From assembly GCA_047601665.1 (NCBI GenBank), contig JASGIT010000001.1, forward strand, positions 2,418,001-2,482,000: a stretch of 64,000 nucleotides of DNA. Reading direction: 5' to 3'. Shown here piece after piece: positions 9,769-19,694 of the stretch (position 1 is its first letter; each line of letters begins with the position of its first letter). The stretch is from JASGIT01 sp047601665 (lineage in GTDB: Bacteria > Pseudomonadota > Gammaproteobacteria > Burkholderiales > Burkholderiaceae_C). The notes below the pieces were generated by a model that saw nothing but the letters and a program-made list of their open reading frames with translations, was not told the DNA's origin and did no database searches. A program made the translations under genes and the position numbers.

Positions 9769-10707
9769 TCAGGCCGTGCAGGGATGGGTTTGCTTCCAGT
9801 GGCGCGCGATGTCGATGCGGCGGCAGACCCACACGCGGTCGTGCTTCTGGATGTGGTCGAGGAAGCGCTGCAGCGCCGTGATGCGGCCCGGGCGGCCCAG
9901 CAGGCGGCAATGCATCCCGATGCTCATCATCTTGGGGGCCTCGTCGCCCTCGGCGTACAGCGCGTCGAAGCTGTCCTTCATGTACTGGAAGAACGGGTCG
10001 GCGTGCGAATAGCCCTGGGGCAGGGCAAAGCGCATGTCGTTGCAGTCCAGCGTGTAGGGCACGATCAGCTGGTTGGCGGTGCTGCCGTCGGTCTTGCGCA
10101 CCTTCATCCAGAAGGGCAGGTCGTCGCCGTAGTAGTCGGCGTCGTACTCGAAGCCGCCGTAGTCGGCCACGATGGTGTGCGTGCGCGGGCTGTCGCGGCC
10201 CGTGTACCAGCCCAGGGGGCGGCTGCCCGTGAGCTTCTTGATGATCTCCATCGCCTCGTCCATGTGGGCGCGTTCCACGTCGGCGGGCACGTTCTGGTAG
10301 TGGATCCACTTCAGGCCGTGGCAGGCGATCTCGTGGCCCAGTTCGGTGAAGGCGGCGGTCACGTCGGTATGGCGCTGCAGCGCGGTGGCCACGCCGAATA
10401 CGGTGAGCGGCAGGCCGCGCTTCTCGAATTCGCGCAGGATGCGCCACACGCCCGCGCGCGAGCCGTATTCGTAGATGCCTTCCATACTCATGTGCCGGTC
10501 GGGGTAGGCGGCGGGGTTGAACATTTCGGACAGAAACTGCTCGCTGGCCGGGTCGCCGTGCAGCACGCAGTTCTCGCCGCCTTCTTCGTAGTTCAGCACG
10601 AACTGCACGGCCACGCGGGCCTGGCCGGGCCACTGGGCATGGGGCGGGTTGCGGCCGTAGCCGATAAGGTCGCGCGGGTAGGTTGCGGTGGCGTCGTAGA
10701 GGGTCAT
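9769..10707 (-). CDS. puuE: Allantoinase PuuE (polysaccharide-deacetylase fold)
   Basis: A 312-residue cytosolic hydrolase opening the hydantoin ring of allantoin to give allantoate. It is the metal-independent PuuE type with an NodB-like fold, distinguished by YPRDLIGYGRNPP near the N-terminus, FVLNYEEGGEN, GHEIACHGLKWIHYQ, GWYTGRDSPRT and DYGGFEYDADYYGDDLPFW. The start is ATG at 10705-10707 with AAGGA just upstream; an in-frame extension to 10755 would overlap regulatory sequence. It leads the operon puuE - binding protein - uraD/allC - M20 hydrolase, with gaps of 3-28 bases. GntR lies 52 bases further upstream on the same strand. Confidence 0.94.
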   Translation of the reverse strand: MTLYDATATYPRDLIGYGRNPPHAQWPGQARVAVQFVLNYEEGGENCVLHGDPASEQFLSEMFNPAAYPDRHMSMEGIYEYGSRAGVWRILREFEKRGLPLTVFGVATALQRHTDVTAAFTELGHEIACHGLKWIHYQNVPADVERAHMDEAMEIIKKLTGSRPLGWYTGRDSPRTHTIVADYGGFEYDADYYGDDLPFWMKVRKTDGSTANQLIVPYTLDCNDMRFALPQGYSHADPFFQYMKDSFDALYAEGDEAPKMMSIGMHCRLLGRPGRITALQRFLDHIQKHDRVWVCRRIDIARHWKQTHPCTA

Positions 10708-10759
10708 TCGGGATTCCTTGGGGTGGTCTGCGCAACGCGCAGGCCATGAAAGCACGTGT

Positions 10760-11446
10760 TCATGTCAATGCCATGGAAAGCTCGTTGACGGGCTGCTCGC
10801 GGTCGAAGGTGAGGCTCTCCTCCACGTGCAGCAGGTGCTCGGTCATCAGGCGCACGGCCAGCGCTTCGTCGCGGTTGGCCAGGGCCGCGATGATGGCGCT
10901 GTGCTCTTCATGCGAATGCTCGGCTGCGGTGGCGCTCTGGTACATCAGCGCCGCCAGCGCGCAGCGCGAAATCAGTTCCCCCAGCATCTGCGCCAGCACC
11001 TGGTTGCCGATGAGCTCGGCCATGCGCACGTGGAAGTCGCCCAGCAGCTCGGTGCGGCTCGATACGTCGGACTGGTCGACGGCGGCCTTTTCGCGCGCCA
11101 CGTGCTCGCGCAGCGCGCGCAGCTTGGCGGGCGTCACTTCCGCGACGAAGGCACGGGTCATCTCGGCCTCCAGCATACGGCGCACGGCAAACACCTGCTT
11201 GGCTTCTTCCACCGAGGGCGCCGCCACGAAGGCGCCACGCGCGGGCTCAAGGCGCACCAGGCGGTTTTGCGCCAGCTGGAACAGCGCCTGCCGCACCAGC
11301 GTACGCGACACGCTGTAGTGGTCGGCCAGCTTCTGCTCTGCCAGCTTGGCGCCCGGACGCAGGCGGTGTTCCACGATGGCCTTGGTCAGACTATCGACGA
11401 TGAAACTTGTGGTGGAGCCTTCCATACAAGAATGATAGTCCTGCAT
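10760..11446 (-). CDS. GntR/FadR-family (FCD) regulator of the allantoin operon
   Basis: About 228 residues: a winged HTH (LAEQKLADHYSVSRTLVRQAL, roughly residues 33-53) followed by an FCD domain with FHVRMAELIGN and a distal EEHSAII histidine. It sits immediately upstream of puuE on the same strand and most likely controls that operon and itself. The start is uncertain. ATG at 11444-11446 and ATG at 11423-11425 are both in frame and neither has a strong ribosome binding site. A perfect palindrome GTGTATACAC (11454-11463) lies directly upstream, and a near-palindrome overlaps the internal ATG, which suggests autoregulation. Confidence 0.9.
   Translation of the reverse strand: MQDYHSCMEGSTTSFIVDSLTKAIVEHRLRPGAKLAEQKLADHYSVSRTLVRQALFQLAQNRLVRLEPARGAFVAAPSVEEAKQVFAVRRMLEAEMTRAFVAEVTPAKLRALREHVAREKAAVDQSDVSSRTELLGDFHVRMAELIGNQVLAQMLGELISRCALAALMYQSATAAEHSHEEHSAIIAALANRDEALAVRLMTEHLLHVEESLTFDREQPVNELSMALT
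11419..11434. promoter_or_regulatory. Operator-like element at the 5' end of the GntR gene
   Basis: CTTCCATACAAGAATG differs at one base from the element upstream of dctA (5458-5473). It overlaps the second possible start codon of the GntR gene, where bound regulator could block transcription or translation. Confidence 0.4.
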
Positions 11447-11453
11447 CGCGGAT

Positions 11454-11463
11454 GTGTATACAC
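11454..11463. promoter_or_regulatory. Perfect palindrome GTGTATACAC upstream of GntR
   Basis: A ten-base perfect palindrome, 8 bases before the outer GntR start. On the minus strand it is embedded in AAAAAGTGTATACA, which is also found upstream of the NCS2 permease at 3284-3297. It is a strong candidate operator for the allantoin-operon GntR. Confidence 0.55.
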
Positions 11464-11477
11464 TTTTTGTTCACTGA

Positions 11478-12407
11478 TTACCTAGCATTTCCCCTGATAC
11501 CCAGAGGTGCGCCGGGCGTGGCCCCGCCAAATTGCTCGACCAGGAAGTCCACGAACGCCCTTACGCGCGCCGCGCTCTGGTGGCGCTGGGGGTAGACGGC
11601 GTGGATGTCGGCGGGCGGTGTCTGGTAGTGCTCCAGCACTTGCCGCAGCCGCCCGCTGGCGAGGTAGCGCGCCACGTCCCACTCGGCGCGCATCACCAGC
11701 CCCAGGCCCGCCAGCGCCCAGTTCACGGCGATCTCGCCGTCGTTGGTGCTCAGGGCGCCGCGCACTTTCACGGCATCGGTGTGGCGTCCCTGGCTCAGCC
11801 GCCAGATGCCGTAGGCGTCGTCGCCCTGGCGGATGCCGATGCAGTCGTGCCGTGCCAGGTCGTGCGGCGTTTTGGGTTCGCCGCGCCGCGCCAGATAGGC
11901 GGGGGATGCGCACAGAAGCCGGCGGTTGGGTGCAATACGCCGTGCGATCACGCGCGCATCGGGCGGTTCGCCAAAGCGGATGCACACGTCGAACGCATCC
12001 TGCGCCAGCGGCGGCGGGTCCACCGAGAGTTGCAGTTGCACCTGCACCCCGGGGTGGCGCTGCACGAAGCTGCCGATCAGCGGGGCGATGTGGCTGCGCC
12101 CGAAGCCCAGCGTGGCGTTGACGCGCAGCAGGCCCTGGGGCGTGCCCTGGGTGCGCGACACCAGCTGCTCCATGTCGTCGATCTCGGCCAGGATGCGGCG
12201 CGCGTGCAGCAGGTAGGTGTCGCCCTCGGGCGTGAGGGCGATGCGCCGCGTGGTGCGGTTCAGCAGGCGCACGCCCAGGCGGGCTTCCATCTGCGCGAGG
12301 CGCTTGCTCACGGCGGGTGTGCTGACGCCCAGTTCGCGCCCGGCGGCGGAAAAGCTGCCGCAGCGCGCTAGCAGGCTGAAGAAGGCCAGTTCCGAGGGGC
12401 TACTCAT
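11478..12407 (-). CDS. LysR-family regulator, DmlR-like
   Basis: A 309-residue LysR-type regulator with an N-terminal winged HTH (FSAAGRELGVSTPAVSKRLA) and a type-2 periplasmic-binding-like effector domain. The start is taken as ATG at 12405-12407 (MSSPSELAFFSLL); the longer reading would begin with TTG at 12428. It is divergent from the D-malate/tartrate dehydrogenase gene, the same arrangement as dmlR/dmlA in enterobacteria, so it probably activates that gene in response to malate or tartrate. A CATTGTT-N12-AACAATG inverted repeat begins at its start codon. Confidence 0.9.
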   Translation of the reverse strand: MSSPSELAFFSLLARCGSFSAAGRELGVSTPAVSKRLAQMEARLGVRLLNRTTRRIALTPEGDTYLLHARRILAEIDDMEQLVSRTQGTPQGLLRVNATLGFGRSHIAPLIGSFVQRHPGVQVQLQLSVDPPPLAQDAFDVCIRFGEPPDARVIARRIAPNRRLLCASPAYLARRGEPKTPHDLARHDCIGIRQGDDAYGIWRLSQGRHTDAVKVRGALSTNDGEIAVNWALAGLGLVMRAEWDVARYLASGRLRQVLEHYQTPPADIHAVYPQRHQSAARVRAFVDFLVEQFGGATPGAPLGIRGNAR

Positions 12408-12430
12408 TGTTGAGTTAGAGGTTAACAATG
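12405..12430. promoter_or_regulatory. LysR-type inverted-repeat operator
   Basis: Perfect 7-bp arms CATTGTT (12405-12411) and AACAATG (12424-12430) are separated by 12 bases in the divergent regulator/dehydrogenase region. The spacing resembles the T-N11-A class of LysR boxes. It overlaps the regulator's own start codon, consistent with autorepression. Confidence 0.55.
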
Positions 12431-12509
12431 GAATAACTTTAGCCGCATCTATTGCATAGGGGTAGGCCCTAGATTCGCTCCGTCATCCACACAGACCAAG
12501 GAGCGCAAC

Positions 12510-13577
12510 ATGAGCAAGGTTTACCGTATCGCCTGCATTCCCGGCGACGGCATTGGCAAGGAGGTGGTGCCTGCGGGCCGCGAGGTGCTGCAGGCGCTGG
12601 CGGCGCGCAGCGGCTTCCGGTTCGAGTTCGAGGACTTCGACTGGGGCGGCGACTACCACCGCCAGCACGGCGCGATGATGCCCGCCGACGGGCTGGAGGC
12701 GCTCAAGGGCAAGGACGCCATCCTGTTCGGCTCGGCGGGCGACCCGCACATTCCCGACCACATCACGCTCTGGGGCCTGCGCCTGAAGATCTGCCAGGGC
12801 TTCGACCAGTACGCCAACGTGCGGCCCACGCGCATCCTGCCGGGCATCGACGCGCCGCTCAAGCGCTGCGGCCCGCAGGATCTGGACTGGGTGATCGTGC
12901 GCGAGAACTCCGAGGGCGAATACGCCGGCGTGGGCGGGCGGGTGCACCAGGGCCATCCGATCGAAGCCGCCACCGACGTGAGCATGATGACCCGCGCGGG
13001 CGTGGAGCGCATCATGCGCTTCGCGTTCAAGCTGGCCCGGTCGCGCCCGCGCAAGCTGCTCACCGTCGTCACCAAGAGCAACGCCCAGCGCCACGCCATG
13101 GTGATGTGGGACGAGATCGCCGTGCAGATCGCCCAGGAGTTTCCTGACGTGCAGTGGGACAAGGAACTGGTGGACGCCGCCACCGCCCGCATGGTGAACC
13201 GCCCCGCGAGCCTGGACACCATCGTCGCCACCAACCTGCACGCCGACATCCTGAGCGACCTGGCCGCCGCGCTGGCGGGCAGCCTGGGCATCGCGCCCAC
13301 GGGCAACATCGACCCCGAGCGCCGCTACCCCAGCATGTTCGAGCCCATCCACGGCTCGGCCTTCGACATCATGGGCAAGGGGCTGGCCAACCCCGTGGGC
13401 ACCTTCTGGAGTTGCGTGATGCTGCTGGAGCACCTGGGTGAGGCGGCGGCGGCGCAACAACTCATGCGCGCCGTGGAGAGCGTGACCGCCAACCCCGCGC
13501 TGCACACCGGCGACCTGGGCGGTAACGCCACCACGGCGCAGGTCACGCGGGCCGTGTGCGAACAACTGGAGGGGTGA
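12510..13577 (+). CDS. ttuC: D-malate/tartrate dehydrogenase (DmlA/TtuC family)
   Basis: A 355-residue NAD-dependent beta-decarboxylating dehydrogenase of the isopropylmalate-dehydrogenase superfamily. It has IACIPGDGIGKEV at the N-terminus, the substrate-binding ENSEGEYAGVGG, the metal-binding DILSDLAAALAGSLG, and EPIHGSAFDI near the NAD site. The family oxidises D-malate to pyruvate and CO2 and also acts on tartrate, giving oxaloglycolate or glycerate. The ATG at 12510 follows AAGGAGCGCAAC. The Bug receptor and glycerate kinase genes downstream fit a tartrate-to-glycerate pathway; D-malate is the other likely substrate. Confidence 0.92.
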   Translation: MSKVYRIACIPGDGIGKEVVPAGREVLQALAARSGFRFEFEDFDWGGDYHRQHGAMMPADGLEALKGKDAILFGSAGDPHIPDHITLWGLRLKICQGFDQYANVRPTRILPGIDAPLKRCGPQDLDWVIVRENSEGEYAGVGGRVHQGHPIEAATDVSMMTRAGVERIMRFAFKLARSRPRKLLTVVTKSNAQRHAMVMWDEIAVQIAQEFPDVQWDKELVDAATARMVNRPASLDTIVATNLHADILSDLAAALAGSLGIAPTGNIDPERRYPSMFEPIHGSAFDIMGKGLANPVGTFWSCVMLLEHLGEAAAAQQLMRAVESVTANPALHTGDLGGNATTAQVTRAVCEQLEG

Positions 13578-13582
13578 AGCAC

Positions 13583-14548
13583 ATGCGCACATTGCTTCTT
13601 GCCTGCACCATCGCCGCCGTCACTGCGGGCAGCGGCGCCGCCTGGGCGCAAGCCTGGCCCGCCAAGCCCATCAGCCTGATCGTTCCCTTCCCCGCGGGCG
13701 GCACCACCGACGTGCTGGCCCGCGCCGTGGGGCAGGAACTGGCCAAGAGCCTGGGCCAGCCCGTGATCGTGGAAAACAAGCCCGGCGCGGGCGCCACGGT
13801 GGGCGCGGACTACGTCGCCAAGTCCCGGCCCGACGGCTACACCCTGCTCATGGGCGCGGTGCACCACACCATCGCCACCAGCGTGTACCCCAAGCTGCCC
13901 TACGACTTCCAGAAAGACTTCGCGCCCATCACCACCGTGGCCCTGGTGCCCAATGTGCTCGTGGTCAACCCGCAGGTGCCCGCCAGGACAGTGCAGGAAC
14001 TGCTCGCGCTCGCCAAGGCCGAGCCGGGCAAGTACAGCTTCGGCTCCAACGGCAACGGCACGGGCCAGCACCTGATCGGCGCGCAGTTCGAGCGCATGGG
14101 CGGCGTGCAGCTGATGCACGTGCCCTACAAGGGCAGCGGGCCGCTGACCACCGACCTGCTGGGCGGGCAGATCAGCATGTCGTTCGACACCATCACGCCC
14201 GTGCTGCCCAACATCAAGGCGGGCAAGCTGCGTGCCCTGGCGGTCACCACGGCCAAGCGCTCGGCGGCGCTGCCGGACGTGCCGACGCTGGACGAATCGG
14301 GCCTCAAGGGCTTCGACATGGGCACCTGGTTCGGCGTGCTGGCCCCGGCGAACGTGCCCAAGGACGTGGTGGCGCGGCTGAACACCGAACTGGTCAAAAT
14401 CGTCCACACGCCCGAATTCCGCAAGAAGATGGACGAGATCGGCGCCGTGCCCATAGGCGACACGCCCGCGCAGATGGCCGCGCAGATCAAGGACGACACC
14501 GAGCGCTACGCCCGTCTGGTGAAGGAGGCCAAGGTCACGCTGGAATAA
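13583..14548 (+). CDS. Bug-family tripartite tricarboxylate transporter receptor
   Basis: A 321-residue periplasmic binding protein of the Bug/TctC family, abundant in Burkholderiales. It has a signal peptide (MRTLLLACTIAAVTAGSG...WAQA), a mature start at WPAKPISLIVPFPAGGTTD and the family segments ENKPGAGATVGADYVAKS and HVPYKGSGPLTTDLLGG. The start at 13583-13585 has GGAGG at good spacing; an in-frame ATG at 13556 inside the preceding gene is disfavoured. It begins five bases after the dehydrogenase stop, so the ligand is probably the same organic acid (malate or tartrate). No TctAB membrane genes are nearby. Confidence 0.92.
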   Translation: MRTLLLACTIAAVTAGSGAAWAQAWPAKPISLIVPFPAGGTTDVLARAVGQELAKSLGQPVIVENKPGAGATVGADYVAKSRPDGYTLLMGAVHHTIATSVYPKLPYDFQKDFAPITTVALVPNVLVVNPQVPARTVQELLALAKAEPGKYSFGSNGNGTGQHLIGAQFERMGGVQLMHVPYKGSGPLTTDLLGGQISMSFDTITPVLPNIKAGKLRALAVTTAKRSAALPDVPTLDESGLKGFDMGTWFGVLAPANVPKDVVARLNTELVKIVHTPEFRKKMDEIGAVPIGDTPAQMAAQIKDDTERYARLVKEAKVTLE

Positions 14549-14626
14549 GTGAAATAGCCGGGGTGAATCGCTTCATATGGGCCGCTGGCAGGGCGGCTGG
14601 CGGAAAATGTTTGCAGGAGACAACCC

Positions 14627-15967
14627 ATGACCTCACAAGCCGCAAACACTACCGCCCCCGACCCCATCCAGCAGCCCGGCGAATTCCTCGAATACCTGTA
14701 CCGCGTGGCCGTGCGCCGCGCGCTGCCGCTGCACAACACGGCTGAATTCCTGCCCCCGCCGCCGCCGAAGGGCCGCACCCTGGTGCTGGGCGCGGGCAAG
14801 GCGGGCGGGGCCATGGCGCAGGCCGTGGAGGCGCTGTGGCCCGCCGATGCGCCGCTCTCCGGCCTGGTCGTCACGCGCTACGGCCACACGCCGCCGCGCC
14901 CCGAAGGGCTGCCGCAGCGCATTGAAGTCGTGGAGGCCGCGCACCCCGTGCCCGATGCCGCGGGGCTGGCCGCCGCGCAGCGCATTCTCGAACTGACCCG
15001 GGGCCTGACCGAGGACGACCTGGTGCTGTGCCTGATCTCGGGCGGTGGCTCGGCCCTGCTCACGCTGCCGGCCGAGGGCCTGACGCTCGAAGACAAGCAA
15101 CGCATCAACAAGGCGCTGCTGGAGAGCGGCGCGGCCATCGACGAGATGAACTGCGTGCGCAAGCACCTCTCGCGCATCAAGGGTGGGCGGCTCGCGGCGG
15201 CCTGCGCACCGGCGCGCGTGGTCACCCTCACCATCAGCGACGTGCCGGGCGACGACCCGTCCATCATCGCCAGCGGCCCCACGGTGCCCGACGCGACCAC
15301 CTGCGCCGACGCGCTCGCCATCCTCGACCGCTACCGGATCGAGGTGCCGCCCGCCGTGCGCGCCGCGCTCGAAGCGGGCCAGTACGAAACCCCCAAGCCC
15401 GGCGACGCCGTGTTCGCGGGCCACGCCGTCCACATGACGGCCACGCCCCAGCAGTCGCTGGAAGCCGCCGCCGACGCGGCCCGCGCCGCCGGGCTGGCGG
15501 CCTACGTGCTGTCCGACGAGATCGAAGGCGAATCGCGCGAAGTGGGCAAGGTCCATGCCGCCCTGGCGCGCGCCGTGGCGCGGCGCGGCGCGCCTTTTCC
15601 CCGACCCTGCGTGATCCTGTCGGGCGGTGAAACCACGGTCACCATCCGCCAGCGCCCCCCCGGCACGCCCAAGGGCCGTGGCGGGCGCGCGGGCGAGTTC
15701 TGCATGGGCCTGGCCCAGGCGCTGCAAGGCGAGCCGAACGTGTGGGCGCTGGCGGCGGACACCGACGGCATCGACGGCGTGGAGGACAACGCCGGCGCCC
15801 GCGTGGCCCCCGACACCCTGGCCCGCGCCGTGGCGAAGGGCCACCGCATCAGCAGCTACCTGGACCGCAACGACGCCTACGGCTACTTCGATGCGCTGGG
15901 CGATCTGGTGGTGACGGGGCCTACGCACACCAACGTGAACGACTTTCGTGCGCTCCTGATTTTGTAG
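14627..15967 (+). CDS. Glycerate 2-kinase / TtuD-type (DUF4147-MOFRL)
   Basis: A 446-residue MOFRL-family protein. An N-terminal DUF4147 domain (LVLGAGKAGGAMAQAVEALW, CLISGGGSALL, CVRKHLSRIKGGRLA) is followed by a C-terminal MOFRL domain (AADTDGIDG, GPTHTNVNDFRA). The family phosphorylates glycerate to 2-phosphoglycerate; older annotation calls TtuD a hydroxypyruvate reductase. It is the natural exit for glycerate produced from tartronate semialdehyde by genes 2-5 kb downstream. The ATG at 14627 follows CAGGAGACAACCC. The last codons (LLIL) and the TAG stop lie inside a dispersed repeat, so the C-terminal tail may be repeat-derived. Confidence 0.9.
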   Translation: MTSQAANTTAPDPIQQPGEFLEYLYRVAVRRALPLHNTAEFLPPPPPKGRTLVLGAGKAGGAMAQAVEALWPADAPLSGLVVTRYGHTPPRPEGLPQRIEVVEAAHPVPDAAGLAAAQRILELTRGLTEDDLVLCLISGGGSALLTLPAEGLTLEDKQRINKALLESGAAIDEMNCVRKHLSRIKGGRLAAACAPARVVTLTISDVPGDDPSIIASGPTVPDATTCADALAILDRYRIEVPPAVRAALEAGQYETPKPGDAVFAGHAVHMTATPQQSLEAAADAARAAGLAAYVLSDEIEGESREVGKVHAALARAVARRGAPFPRPCVILSGGETTVTIRQRPPGTPKGRGGRAGEFCMGLAQALQGEPNVWALAADTDGIDGVEDNAGARVAPDTLARAVAKGHRISSYLDRNDAYGYFDALGDLVVTGPTHTNVNDFRALLIL

Positions 15968-16005
15968 CTGCTAGCGCTTGATGCTGCTGGGCTGGTGGCC
16001 AAAAA
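15953..16005 (+). repeat. Dispersed hairpin repeat, copy A (overlaps gene end)
   Basis: It shares CTCCTGATTTTGTAGCTG, AGCGCTTGAT and GGTGGCCAAAAA with the other copies. The first 15 bases are the end of the glycerate kinase gene, including its TAG stop. The remainder fills the gap to the convergent LysR gene. Confidence 0.75.
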
Positions 16006-16007
16006 GA

Positions 16008-16922
16008 CTACAAACTCGGCAAAGTCTCCCACCACGCCCCGTCAAACCGCCCTTGCAGGAAGGCGATGAACGCCTGCACCTTCTGCGGCACCAGCCGGGG
16101 CGAGGGATAGACGGCGTGGATTTCCTGTTCGGGCAACTGCGCGGTTTTCAGGATTTCCACCACGCGGCCCGCGGCGAGCGACTCCGCCGCCACGTAGCAG
16201 GGCAGGGCGGCAATGCCCATGTGGGCGCGCGCGGCGGCCAGCAGGGCCGAGAGGTTGTTGGAGCGCAGCCGCCCGGTGACGGGCACGGACAGGATGTTGC
16301 CGCCCTCGTCGCGCAGCCGCCAGAGGTCGTTGCCCTGCACGCTGCTGTAGATCAGCGTGGGGTGGTCCTTCAAATCGGCCGGATGGCGCGGCGTGCCGTG
16401 CGCGCGCAGGTATTCGGGCGAGGCCACCAGCAGCCACGGATTGGCCCCCAGCGTGCGCGCGCCCAGGGCGGAGTCGGCCAGCTTGCCCAGGCGGATGGCC
16501 ACGTCGATGCCGTTGGCGACGAGGTCGGTGTAGCGGTCCTCGAAGCTCAGGTCGATCTGCACCTGCGGGTTCTGCGCCATGAATTCCAGCGCCAGCGGCA
16601 CCACCACGCGGCGGCCAAAGGCGACCGAACTGCCCACGCGCAGCTGGCCGTGGATTTGCGTCTGCCGCACGCGCACCACGTTCTCGGCGTCGGCGATGTC
16701 GCCCACGATGGCCTTGCACTTTTCGTAGTACAGCGTGCCCGGCTCGGTCAGGCTCACGCCGCGCGTGTTGCGGTTCAGGAGCCGCACCTTCAGCCGCGTC
16801 TCCAGCGCCGCGACCTGCTTGGTCACCGTGGGCTGGGTGGTGGCGAATTCGGTGGCGACCTTGGTGAAGCTGCCCGTCTCCACCACGCGCACGAACATCT
16901 GCATTGCGTCGAGCCGGTCCAT
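16008..16922 (-). CDS. LysR-family regulator divergent from gcl
   Basis: A 304-residue LysR-type regulator: HTH with FTKVATEFATTQPTVTKQVA at residues about 18-37 and a substrate-binding effector domain of the HTH-type group common in Burkholderiales. The ATG at 16920-16922 follows AGGAGATGAAAGC. It is transcribed away from the glyoxylate carboligase operon and probably controls it in response to glyoxylate or a related acid. An inverted repeat TATTCC-N5-GGAATA lies in the shared upstream region. Confidence 0.9.
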   Translation of the reverse strand: MDRLDAMQMFVRVVETGSFTKVATEFATTQPTVTKQVAALETRLKVRLLNRNTRGVSLTEPGTLYYEKCKAIVGDIADAENVVRVRQTQIHGQLRVGSSVAFGRRVVVPLALEFMAQNPQVQIDLSFEDRYTDLVANGIDVAIRLGKLADSALGARTLGANPWLLVASPEYLRAHGTPRHPADLKDHPTLIYSSVQGNDLWRLRDEGGNILSVPVTGRLRSNNLSALLAAARAHMGIAALPCYVAAESLAAGRVVEILKTAQLPEQEIHAVYPSPRLVPQKVQAFIAFLQGRFDGAWWETLPSL

Positions 16923-16938
16923 GCTTTCATCTCCTGTT

Positions 16939-16955
16939 TATTCCTCGGTGGAATA
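16939..16955. promoter_or_regulatory. Inverted repeat TATTCC-N5-GGAATA, LysR operator candidate
   Basis: Perfect 6-bp arms at 16939-16944 and 16950-16955 lie between the LysR gene and gcl, 17 bases upstream of the LysR start. The position fits an autoregulatory and activating site. Confidence 0.5.
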
Positions 16956-17042
16956 GATTTTATGGACCAGGGCCGTCTTCCGCACAGGGGGCGTATTGCC
17001 TAAAGTTTGCCCATCGAATTTCTACCCCAGGAGACTGAAAGC

Positions 17043-18833
<1,791 letters not shown>

Positions 18834-18894
18834 AGTCAAGCCTCAGCGCGCCCTTCGCCGGGTGCGCCGTTTTTTCACATTGGAGACCGATTAC

Positions 18895-19671
18895 ATGCCC
18901 CGTTTCGCTGCCAACCTCAGCATGTTGTTCACCGAGGTTCCCTTCATCGACCGCTTCGAGCGCGCCGCCAAGGCGGGCTTCACGGCGGTGGAATTCCTCT
19001 TCCCCTACGCCCACACGCCCGAAGAAGTGCGCGCCAAGATCGATGCGCACAAGCTCCAGGTCGTGCTGCACAACCTGCCTGCTGGCGACTGGGACGCGGG
19101 CGAGCGCGGCATCGCCGTGGATCCGGCCCGCGTGGAGGAATTCCGCGCCGGCGTGGCCAAGGCCATCACCTACGGCAAGGCCCTGGGCGTGCCGCACCTC
19201 AACTGCCTGGCGGGCAAGGTGCCCGCCGGCGTCGATGAGGCCACGCTGCGCCGCACCTTCGTCGAGAACCTGCGCTTTGCCGCCGCCGAGCTGAAGAAGG
19301 CCGGCCTGAACCTGCTGATCGAGCCCATCAACCCGTTCGACATCCCCGGCTTCTACCTGAACCGCACCGAGCAGGCCCTGTCCATCCTGGACGAGGTGGG
19401 AGCCGACAACGCCTTCGTGCAGTACGACATCTACCACGCCCAGCGCGTGGAAGGCGAACTGGCCAATACGATGCAAAAGCACCTGGCGCGCATCGGCCAC
19501 GTGCAGCTGGCCGACAACCCGGGCCGCAATGAACCCGGCACGGGCGAGATCAACTACCCGTTCCTCTTCAAGCACCTGGACCGCATCGGCTACAAGGGCT
19601 GGGTGGGCTGCGAGTACAAGCCCGCGGCGGCCACCGAAGCGGGCCTGGGCTGGATCAAGGCCCTGAACTGA
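18895..19671 (+). CDS. hyi: Hydroxypyruvate isomerase
   Basis: A 258-residue TIM-barrel isomerase interconverting hydroxypyruvate and tartronate semialdehyde, the same length as E. coli Hyi. Conserved stretches include MPRFAANLSMLFTEVPFIDR, LLIEPINPFDIPGFYL (Glu metal ligand), QYDIYHAQ and HVQLADNPGRNEPGTGEI. The start at 18895 follows TGGAGACCGATTAC. It lies between gcl and glxR with gaps of 61 and 23 bases. Confidence 0.95.
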   Translation: MPRFAANLSMLFTEVPFIDRFERAAKAGFTAVEFLFPYAHTPEEVRAKIDAHKLQVVLHNLPAGDWDAGERGIAVDPARVEEFRAGVAKAITYGKALGVPHLNCLAGKVPAGVDEATLRRTFVENLRFAAAELKKAGLNLLIEPINPFDIPGFYLNRTEQALSILDEVGADNAFVQYDIYHAQRVEGELANTMQKHLARIGHVQLADNPGRNEPGTGEINYPFLFKHLDRIGYKGWVGCEYKPAAATEAGLGWIKALN

Positions 19672-19694
19672 ATCAACACAAGGAGAGCATTGAC

